From: Selaginella moellendorffii
Lineage: Eukaryota; Streptophyta; Lycopodiopsida; Selaginellales; Selaginellaceae
Direction: 5' to 3'
Assembly (NCBI RefSeq): GCF_000143415.4
Contig: NW_003314287.1
Span: 1 to 64,000 of the forward strand
Length of the DNA stretch: 64,000 bases
Both the position numbers and the translations under genes were made by a program. The notes beneath the pieces were generated by a model, which did no database searches, was not told the origin of the DNA, and saw only the letters and a list, made by a program, of their open reading frames with translations. Shown here piece after piece: positions 56,300 to 64,000 of this stretch (the first letter of the stretch is position 1; each line of letters starts with the position of its first letter).

Positions 56300-56560
56300 T
56301 CCTAGCTCTCGACGTACCATCGAAAGATCAAGAAACCAAGAACAATCATCAGTAGCACCATGGGAGTTAACGGAGACGGAGAGGTACCTTCATTCATGTC
56401 TTACTTATTCCAAGCTCTGCTCATTCAGGTTTCCTTCCAAAGCTGTAGTTTTGACTGACGGAGCTCGACATATTCTTGTATTGCCATCACGCCGACGCAT
56501 CACGCTGGCCCTGAAGCCGGGGCAAGTTGCTGGAGACTCTTTAAAAAGTCGGTAAAGCTT
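56300..56560. other. Coding-like short frames of unclear strand
   Basis: Plus strand near 56428-56555 reads PSKAVVLTDGARHILVLPSR, then RRITLALKPGQVAGD. Minus strand near 56304-56380 reads TPMVLLMIVLGFLIFRWYVE, a membrane-anchor-like tail. Neither could be joined into a full gene. Confidence 0.25.
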
Positions 56561-56638
56561 TGTTTTTGTAAGTTTGGTTGTCTTTTTACATTCTTTTCCT
56601 GTCAGCCGAAATTGGAACGTATCAACTGTTTCGAATTA

Positions 56639-57049
56639 CTACGCCGGCCAGAATCGACCAACAGTGTCTAGAATTTTACAAGCCAGATCGAGAAAGTTTC
56701 CCAGATCCTTGACAATGTCCGAATCCTGGATCCAGAGCAGCAGCACCAACGAAAAGAGTGCCAGCAGCAGCAGCTCCCTCCGATGCAAACGCTCTCCAAC
56801 AATCCAGGAATAACAATACTCTCCGAGAAGAGAGGCCACTAGCAGGAGCAAAACAATCGAAGCTACATTGGACCATGAGCGTTTTTCCTCGTGGACGAGC
56901 TTGAAGAGATCACTTCTCCTGATCGTTATGATGTCTTCGCTATCGCCATCGCCAAAGAAGTAGTGATAGAGGTAGCGGAGCCTCCGGCGAATGTACCATG
57001 GACAGACGAGCAATCCCGCAACAATCGTGAGAACCACGAAGAGAACCAT
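56639..57049 (-). CDS. Small multi-pass membrane protein, unknown
   Basis: 136 aa, single frame. Hydrophobic spans lie near 2-18, 62-80 and 91-109, separated by charged loops. I do not recognise the family. A donor-like GTAGT overlaps the stop region, so the true C-terminus may lie in a later exon on the minus strand, possibly the anchor-like tail near 56304-56380. Confidence 0.5.
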   Translation of the reverse strand: MVLFVVLTIVAGLLVCPWYIRRRLRYLYHYFFGDGDSEDIITIRRSDLFKLVHEEKRSWSNVASIVLLLLVASLLGEYCYSWIVGERLHRRELLLLALFSLVLLLWIQDSDIVKDLGNFLDLACKILDTVGRFWPA

Positions 57050-57341
57050 GATGGATCGGAAAGAAACATGACAAAGAAGCTATGAAACTCCATTACAAAA
57101 CTCGAGAGTTATATGAAGAACCTGAGACAACGAACTAAAAAACGCGAACAAAACGAAGACGTCACTTGCGTGTAGCTCAATGGTCAGAACTACAGCGCTT
57201 TCTCAAGTTGTGAAAATTCCGTGTGATTGCGATCGATCACACTTGATTCATCACATCAAACGCGGTCTCTACTGATCTCACAAGGGACGCGCAAAAAAGG
57301 CTTGGAAAAGTTCTCACTTTGATTGATTCACACAAAACTTT
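57050..57341. other. Intergenic DNA
   Basis: Nothing firm. A TAGCTCAATGG sequence near 57172 resembles a tRNA A box, but no B box or cloverleaf follows. Confidence 0.5.
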
Positions 57342-58838
57342 TTACATTGCAGAGCTCCGCTTGCCATCTTCCTCGATGAAACCAGGCAGGATCACCGCGT
57401 CGCGCTGGTTATCGAGCACGGCTTCCAAGCGCTTCGCGTCGACGTTGAAAGTCTTGGACATGATGTCCTTGCTGAAAGCCTTAAACACGGAGTTGGATCC
57501 TGCGAAAGATAAGAACGATCTTTTGAGGCCAAGAACTACGTGAAACACTACCAGACCTGCCAAGAACTGTGGACGGTTCCGCCGAGACGATGTGCTGAAT
57601 CCAACGAACTCGAAATCACCATTCCGGGAAGCGATTTGGCACATCGGGAAGTAGCGAGGGACGAACACCACCTTGCTCTCGTCCAGTTCCTTGTCGAGCG
57701 CGTTGGTTCCATTCGGGTATGAGACTTGGATCCTTCCGTTGCCCTTGGTGATGAAGGCTACCTCGGCAGCTCTGGGATTCCAGTGCGGTGCGAGCATAGC
57801 TCCCTGGCAAAACCACAAAGTTTAGTTTCCTGGCAATAGAGATCACAGATGTTGGAACTTACTGGCTTCAAGCTGACTGCGAAAACTCCGACGTCCGCCT
57901 CTTTCAAGGGACTGAATTCCGCGCCATGGACAGCGATCGTCCAGCCGTTCTCGTTCTTAAAGTCGGGAGCTTTCTTGAGCAAGTTGAACGGCTTGGGCGC
58001 GTCACGACGAGCATTTGAAGCGGCCGAGTCTCCCTTCAAGAAATCATATCCAGCCCGTGATGTGTAGACAATGGGACCTTCGGTTTGGGAGCCCAGGATC
58101 TCTGAAACATCCTCGGGAGCCACCTACGGGAATCAAAGGTATTCATGTAAGAGAAGGAACGAGCAAAAGTTGATATGCTTACCTTCAAAGCAGCAGCGAC
58201 GGCCTCCTTATGAAATCCCGAGAGAATCGTTCGAGGATCAACTCCACCACCAACGAAAAACGATTGGAAGTGTCCAGCATCGAGGCTCTCGGATGTGTCA
58301 CACATCCCATACAGACGCAGCCTCTGTCCCTCGTCGGTGTTGAGGACGTAGAACACGAAACCACCCGGTAGAGCGTAGATATCTCCAGTCTCCAAATCCT
58401 GCCGGTTAAGGTAGTCTTGCTCGGCCCATCCCAAAGTCATCCGTCCTGGATTGATAGAAAGTATTTAGAGGAAACAAATCGAAATCCAAAAGAGAGAAGA
58501 GAGAAGCTTAGCTTGCCTTTGTGGACGTAAAGCACGCAAGAGGCATCGAGGTACTGTGGAAGCAAAAGACCTTTGGGCTCGATGGTGATGATGCTGAGAC
58601 CAATGTGGTTCTCTGCAAGGGCTCCCAGCTCTTTGGGACCGGGAAGAACTTGGATATCCCCGGCTTCCGTACTCACCACCTGTACGGGTTCCTTGAGCAC
58701 GAAAGGACTGGTCGCTTGCTTGTGATGGTCGCCTTCTTCGTCGCCACGGTCGTGGCGCTCATGGCGATCGTGTTCACTCGCGCTGGATGAGACGATAAGC
58801 AGGGCTAGCGCGCACAGGATCAGCGATTTTCGAGCCAT
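57342..58838 (-). CDS. Vicilin-like bicupin globulin (7S type)
   Basis: Exons 58838-58517, 58445-58183, 58123-57863, 57803-57557, 57499-57342; 416 aa. Signal peptide about 1-20, a His/Asp/Glu-rich stretch (HDRHERHDRGDEEGDHH), cupin 1 about 46-190 and cupin 2 about 235-385 (APHWNPRAAEVAFITKGNGR). There is a possible N-glycosylation site at Asn313 (PNGT). The family includes seed storage vicilins and their non-storage relatives; a protein-store role in spores or gametophyte tissue is inferred. Intron 1 has a GC donor (CACAAAG/GCAAGC). The promoter carries two RY motifs. Confidence 0.9.
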
Positions 58839-58847
58839 TGTGTGAAT

Positions 58848-59052
58848 CTGTAGAGAGATTTTAGAGAAAACTATCGACGAACGAGCAAGAACACAAGAAA
58901 ATCCACGAAATATCGTCCAAAATCGAGAAGGGAACCACGAATCAAAGAGGAGCCGGGAAGAAAGATCGATAGTGCAAGAATCCACGTCGATCAAAGAGGA
59001 TAGCTCGATCGATGCAAGAATCCGGGCCAAGATCGCAAGAAAGAATGCTTAC
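58848..59052 (-). other. 5' UTR intron of the globulin gene (inferred)
   Basis: On the minus strand CCCAGG/GTAAGC at 59053/59052 and CTCTCTACAG/ATTCACACAATG at 58848/58847 make a good 205-bp GT-AG pair ending nine bases before the start codon. Confidence 0.6.
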
Positions 59053-59106
59053 CCTGGGAGAGGAAGACGAAGGCGCTGCTTGGATGGAATGGCCGATCGA
59101 TGGCCC

Positions 59107-59159
59107 TTAAAAATACGCCCTCGAGCGCCTCATCGTTTTCCATGCAAGCATTACATGCA
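59107..59159 (-). promoter_or_regulatory. Globulin promoter: TATA-like box and two RY (CATGCA) motifs
   Basis: On the minus strand TATTTTTAA lies at 59115-59107. Just upstream are two CATGCA cores at 59141-59146 and 59154-59159. RY elements are bound by B3 factors of the ABI3/FUS3/LEC2 type and drive storage-protein genes in seed plants. Their position 25-50 bp upstream of the TATA-like box is typical. Confidence 0.6.
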
Positions 59160-59245
59160 GTGGGCAGGAAGGGTATATTCCTGTCATGATTCTTGAATAG
59201 ATCCCAGCCGTTGCGCGTGGAATAGGGTTAGGGCTTCGCGGAGCG

Positions 59246-62136
59246 ATGGCGGAGCTCAAGGCGGAGGCCTCGGCGCGTCCTCACGCGGATCGCGATCGCA
59301 ATTGTGAGTTTCTAGCTGATTCTCGGGAGGATCCTAGTTCTCGGGTGGAACAAGAAGGTGTAGGGCTAGATTCTAGGAGGGATGATGTTCGCAAGGATGA
59401 GCAGCTTGATTTGGAGCGCGCCTCGGTAGCTCCTGGTGCCAGCGACGCTGAGGAGGACAAGAATGTCGAGGTAGTGAGGAGGGTAGATGATCCTGGAATT
59501 GATCAAAAGGAGGGAGAAAGGAGGTTTCATGGAGAGAAGGTCGAGGATGATTTGAATGAGGGAGAGAAAAACATCCAGGACGATGGAAGGGAAGAGAAGA
59601 AGCTCGAGGATGAGAGGGAGAAAAAGATCCAGGAAGAGAAGAAGCTCGAGGATGAGGGAGAGAAAAAGATCCAGGAGGAAGAGGGGAAGGTCGAGGATGA
59701 TCGAAGTGAGAGAGAGAAAAAGATCCAGGACGAGCAAGAGAAGAAGATCGAGGATGATCGAAATGAGGGAGAGAAAAAGATCCAGGACGAGCAAGAGAAG
59801 AAGATCGAGGATGATCGAAATGAGGGAGAGAAAAAGCTCCAGGACGATCTAGAAGTCGCTGGGAGCCAGGAGGAAATGCCGATGGAGGCTGCAGGCGACC
59901 CGACCAAGCCAAAGATCTTGCGGACGTTCGAGAGGAGGAAAAAGCCGATGAAGGTGTTCGAGAGAAGGAAGAAGAAGGTAGATGGTGAGGCTTCGGGTGG
60001 GAACGAGGACACTGAGAAGAAGGAGGCCATAGGTGCTGAGAAGAAAAAACTCAAGAGGCCGAGGCCGGATGATGGTGAGGATACAAAGCTGGCGCAGGAG
60101 GGCAAAGTCGCGAAGAAACCGAAGGAAGGAAAGCAGCGCAACCTGAAAGAGAAGCTAAGGGAAGAAAAACAGGGCACTTCCAAGGAGCAGTCAAAGGAAG
60201 GGAAGCTGAAAAACGTGAAGCAGACCAAGAAGCTGTTAAAGTGTCAGTCCGATGACTCAAAGAAGGAGTCGGGCGATGCAAATGGTTTATCGAGCGAGCG
60301 TAAAAGAACTCAGGACAGCGAAAAGAAAAAGGTCGAAAAGAAAGCCCTGAAGAGATCGAGTGATGCTGACATTAAGGATACAAAGCAGGCGAAGAAGAAC
60401 AAGGCCTCGAAGGAGACGACGGAGAAGCAGGACATTTTGAAGGAGCAGCTGAAGGAAGGGAAAAAGGAGACGCTGAAAGAAGGAAAGAAGGAGAAGCTGA
60501 AAGAAGGATTGAAGGACAAGGAGAAGGAAAAGTGGAACGATGTGAAGATCAAGGATCGGCCGAACCTGTTCAGGTCTCAGTCCAATGATTCAAAGAAGAA
60601 GGAGGCGAAAGTGTCTACTTCCAAAGAATCTAGCGACGGCAAAAGACCTGAGGTGGAAGATGCTAAAAAGCCCCTGAAGACTCTTCATGTGGAGCCCGAG
60701 GCCCTGAATAATACGTTGGAGGCAATCTCTACTCCGGTTTCGAGGCTTCTTGACGGTGGAGGTTCAAACAAAGTTCGTGAAGCGTAAGTACAGTTTTTGT
60801 CACATTCTACAACCCTTGTTCTGACTGGTTTTTGCTAATTCACAGTTACGAAGCTGCGAAAGAATTGAAGCAGCGTCGCCTAGCCCTGAAAGAGGAAACG
60901 GCGTCGGCATCCATGAAGTTTCTGAAAGCAGCGGCTGAATCAAAGCAGCAAACGCAATCGGACTCGCCTGTTTTCAAGGAACCTACACCGGACAATACAA
61001 GTCCCGCCGAGAAAGAGAAGCATGGAAGCGACGCTAAGAAACTCAAGGAAAGGGAGAAAGGAATAGCGCTGGAGACTTTCCAGGGGATGCTTGAAACGCT
61101 CACGCGAGCCAAAGAGAGCATTCAAAAAACTACGCTCTTTGCGATGGATTGCGCAAACAAAGGAATCGCCAAACAGGTATGGTCTTGGTTTTACGTTCCA
61201 TGGCTGACGGACGGTTTTACCAACAGGTCATGGATGCTATAATGCGCAAACTTAAGAGGGAACGCGAACACAAGAAGCGCGTAGATTTGTTGTTCTTGGT
61301 GGATTCCATGGCGCAGTATCATCATCACAAAGGTGGAAGTTTGTTGTCAGAGTTTTACAAGATTCTGACTCCGTGATGGTCTCCAGGTGGACCGGATTAT
61401 GCTTCTATCGTGGAAGGCTGTCTTGCTCGTTTCCTGACTGCCGTCGCTCCTCCAAACAGCCCCTCGGAAAATCGCCAGCAGTGTGTGAAGGTAAACTTCG
61501 TGTGCTTTCTTTCCACCGTGGCTTGATTCGTTTCCATCAGGTGGTGAACTTGTGGGTGAAGAGGAACATCATGAAAGAAACTCTCCTCAAGGACACCATC
61601 GCCAGGCTCGGCATGGAAGCGGGTCTCAACACCACACAGCGGCAGTACCAGCGTCACGACCGTGCATTCCACGATCCCATGCGTGAGATGGGCAGTGACA
61701 TGCTTGTGGACGAGTACGGCAGGTATGGCTCACAAGCGTTTCTCCCTCACACTCCCGAGGCATGGCTGACGTTTCCTTGTGGGCTTGTAGCAACACAAGC
61801 TTTCAGCTCCCTGGATTTCTCGTCCGGAGGGACGACGAGGAGGACGAAGAGATGGAGATGGAGATGGAGATGGAGATGGGAATGGATGTGTCTCCGGTGA
61901 AAGACCATAAGCTCAAGGTGGCTATGGAGGAAGCGCCAGAGCCCCAAAACGGTAGGACCCTCGTGGTGAAAAGAGGCGTAGAGAGGCTTGCGCCGCTACC
62001 AACGTCGCCACCACCATCGCCCCCGCCGCTACCAGCGATGCCACCGCCATCTCCTCCTCGGCCTCCGAGCTCGCCGCCTCCGCCATACCCGTCGACCATT
62101 ATCCAGCAAACTTGGCAGCAGCATCGACGGCAGTGA
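59246..62136 (+). CDS. CID-domain (RPR) nuclear protein, HUA2-like
   Basis: Exons 59246-60783, 60846-61176, 61227-61332, 61387-61490, 61541-61722, 61791-62136; 868 aa. Residues 1-510 are highly charged (Lys/Glu/Asp), with tandem EKKIQDEQEKKIEDDRNEG modules near 145-205 and basic clusters suited to the nucleus. A CID domain spans about 587-710 (ETFQGMLETL, RVDLLFLVDSMAQ, APPNSPSENRQQC, VVNLWVKRNIM). Then come an EMEMEMEMEM run and a proline-rich tail. CID domains bind the RNA polymerase II C-terminal tail, and the HUA2 family acts in pre-mRNA processing. HUA2 proteins normally start with a PWWP domain; none is seen here. The start at 59246 is the first ATG of the long frame. Confidence 0.88.
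59540..59850. repeat. In-frame tandem repeats in the CID gene
   Basis: Units of about 57-60 bp (GAGAGAAAAAGATCCAGGA...GAGGATGATCGAAATGAGG) are repeated, the last two almost identical. They encode the Lys/Glu/Asp modules. Confidence 0.85.
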
Positions 62137-63509
62137 TTACCTTCTCATCGTATCTTGTAAAAAAAAATGGAAACCGGTGGTAAGTATGATCTCGTGCTAA
62201 GTTCTCGGCGGTCTAACGGAGTGCTACAGGGGCTGGTTCTTCCTTTCTATATACTCGAATCGCTCTCTCGTTTTTAATCCTGGGAAGAGATATCAGATGC
62301 GAACGAAGTGATATCTATCCGATCATTTTGCAACGCCGCGATGAGATGATGCTTTGCGGTAAAATCCCAGGGACCAATCCTTTTTTGTACTTGACTACTG
62401 TTAAACGAATATTCAGTCAAAGTCAAAGGGATATGCTTCTTGATTCGAAAGAGAGGTATGGCTTCTCGCACACTACTTTTTAATTTTATCGACTGACAAA
62501 ACCGTTCCCTGTAGTGATCAGAAGAAAGCCGCGCGTTTGCACGTAAAAGAGAGAGTACTGTGCTTATATTTGGTACGGGGGAAACTTGGCACGCACAAAC
62601 TGCGTGGAGGGCTTGTTTATATACGAACTGAACGTGAACAAGTCTCAAGCGTGAACGTAACAGGTCTGTGTCTGGCTGTTTCAAGTTATCTACTGATTGT
62701 TTTGTTGCGTTCCTTAGCTACATTGATGGATCAGATCATACGAACAAACTTGGCGAGCGAAACGCTTGAGCTGAGCACGAACTAGTGCCGTGGTCCTTTT
62801 GGCCCCGTGAGGAGTGAAGTGAGCTTCACTGCTAAGCGGAGCCAAAAGCTCTGCGGCACTAAGCTTGTCTGCAAAGCAAAGCGCTCGCAAACACTAGTCG
62901 GCCATTCAACACGGCAGGATCGGCGATTATGCTGCTACTAGAAGAAGAGAAAAAAAGAGTGGAGCACGAAAGTACACACATTCTGGTGGTCACATGGAGA
63001 AGACGTCAGCTGCGTGCGAGTTAGGAAGAGTCATGTGGAGGGTGTCTTTAAGGTACTGCCATCAGATTCGCTTCATTAGTTAGACAATCGTTGGCAGTTT
63101 GCGCGGTTTGTTTTGTTTTAGCTCTATTTTATCCTTGCGATCTTGCCGTTTCTTTCATTGTCTGAGCGTGATCTCTTTTGATCCTCAGGCACAACTCGCT
63201 GGATTTGTATGATACTCCACCGTGGTACCACCGGTTGCGTGAACTTTACCACCGTTTGCCATTAAAGCTGTGGTGTCGCAGGGAATGGTGATTCGGTGAT
63301 GTTTTCCTTGTTGGGCTTTTGGTTTGCTTGCTGTGGCTTTTGTTATTCTTTTCCAGGCTTTTTTTTTTCGTAGTGAATTGATTCGTTCTGTTTTCATGGT
63401 ATTGTTTGGTAGCTGCTTATACTGGGTCTTTGGTGTCGACTAACTACCTCTCTCCACCCATTTGATCTGATGTCAGGTCTCAATCAATTCACTGTGGATC
63501 TGTTCTTTG
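62137..63509. other. Intergenic DNA between CID gene and expansin
   Basis: No supported protein gene; the 136-codon minus frame at 62274-62684 has no recognised domain. A long imperfect hairpin lies at 62783-62861. Confidence 0.5.
62783..62861. repeat. Imperfect 79-nt inverted repeat
   Basis: TAGTGCCG...CTTTTGGC pairs with GCCAAAAG...CGGCACTA, with a mismatched bulge. An inner stem AGTGAAG/CTTCACT forms the tip. It could be a small-RNA precursor or a short inverted-repeat element; strand unknown. Confidence 0.5.
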
Positions 63510-63517
63510 TATTTAAG
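63510..63517 (+). promoter_or_regulatory. Possible TATA box of expansin gene
   Basis: TATTTAAG lies about 95 bp upstream of the split start codon. It would place transcription start near 63540, downstream of the ATG at 63522. Confidence 0.4.
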
Positions 63518-63605
63518 GACAATGGCTATACGAACACTCTTACAGCTCAAAGGTGAAGCTAAGCTAGCTCTTCTCTCTCTTCTCTCTCGCGGTTCTTTCG
63601 ACACA

Positions 63606-64000
63606 ATGTGAGTGAGAGAGGATTGTTGTAAAGCTTGTTTTCTCTTCCCTGTCGGCTAACGACATGATGAATTCATGGTATTCCAGGTCGCCAGTTCTCG
63701 CTGCTCTTGGATTTCTTCTCCACTGTACGCTGTTCCAGTTCGCTCAGGGACAAGGGTGGACAAGCGCTCATGCAACTTTCTATGGGGGAAGCGATGCAGC
63801 AGGGACAATGGGTACGTAATGCGTGAAGTTTTCTACAGTGAAGAGTTATAATATATGTGTGATGTTCTTCTTTTGTTTGTAGGTGGAGCTTGTGGTTATG
63901 GTAATTTGTACAGCCAAGGATACGGCAACAACAATGCCGCACTGAGCACTGCTTTGTTCAACTCTGGATTGAGCTGTGGTGCGTGCTTTGAGATCCGGTG
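63606..64000 (+). CDS. Alpha-expansin, 5' part (runs off window)
   Basis: Inferred exons: 63606-63607 (AT), 63687-63811, 63884 to beyond 64000. A signal peptide ([14 protein letters not shown]...FAQG) is followed by [33 protein letters not shown] and [10 protein letters not shown], the start of the expansin GH45-like domain. Expansins loosen cell walls at low pH without hydrolysis. The start codon seems split by the first intron (ACAAT/GTGAGT ... TTCCAG/GTCGCC). An in-frame ATG within that intron (from 63664) would give an unspliced N-terminus MMNSWYSR, and an in-frame ATG at 63522 would add 29 residues. The rest of the gene is outside the window. Confidence 0.85.

Noticed and set aside
57172-57240. 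tRNA gene suggested by TAGCTCAATGG
   Set aside because: No B box at the right distance and no cloverleaf or acceptor stem could be formed.
59366-60228. Minus-strand ORFs opposite the CID gene (142, 179 and 233 codons)
   Set aside because: They are antisense shadows of the Lys/Glu-rich repeats; the plus-strand frame continues through five well-formed introns into a CID domain.
62274-62684. 136-codon minus-strand ORF as a gene
   Set aside because: No recognisable domain, signal or splice context, and it lies downstream of the CID gene where a 3' UTR is expected.

Overview
The window looks like nuclear DNA of a small-genome land plant, most likely a lycophyte of the Selaginella moellendorffii type. 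The evidence is the very short introns (about 47-80 nt in most genes), the close gene spacing, the cyanovirin-type (CVNH) and S-protein-type secreted proteins, and an alpha-expansin. The species name is an inference from these traits, not from a search.

Bases 1-22250 are a nest of Ty3/gypsy retrotransposons, with three insertions proved by exact 5-bp target-site duplications. An old minus-strand element (A) forms the base. It is cut by a non-autonomous plus-strand element (D, TSD ATGTG) and by a solo LTR (S, TSD GTGCT). D's own 5' LTR is cut by a young, nearly intact minus-strand element (E, TSD GGCGC). E and A each carry two short GT-AG introns inside integrase. The first falls just before the catalytic glutamate and the second just before the chromodomain region. 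D has no gag or pol but shares E's primer-binding site, polypurine tract, LTR ends and LTR minisatellite, so it looks like a parasite of E. The gag end of A is inverted at 21244-22246.

Bases 22250-26602 hold an AT-rich cluster of small secreted proteins: two intact CVNH lectin genes, a decayed CVNH copy, one intact S-protein homologue and one decayed copy. A CVNH gene and an S-protein gene form a divergent pair that has been duplicated as a unit.

Bases 26603-44474 are a graveyard: two further decayed Ty3/gypsy elements, four LTR pieces, a Ty1/copia gag-protease scrap, and broken host genes (a MYND/DUF4470-like gene, a fructokinase fragment and a PPR-DYW gene).

Bases 44475-64000 are gene-dense. 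In order: CLC anion channel/transporter (+), unknown membrane protein (-), divergent alpha-tubulin (+), two tandem GDSL lipases (-), a histidine-phosphatase-fold pseudoenzyme (+), a tiny ORF (+), a small membrane protein (-), a vicilin-like bicupin globulin (-), a HUA2-like CID-domain protein (+), and the start of an alpha-expansin (+). Exon joins were inferred by eye from splice signals, reading frame and family similarity. Three of the introns use GC-AG ends.
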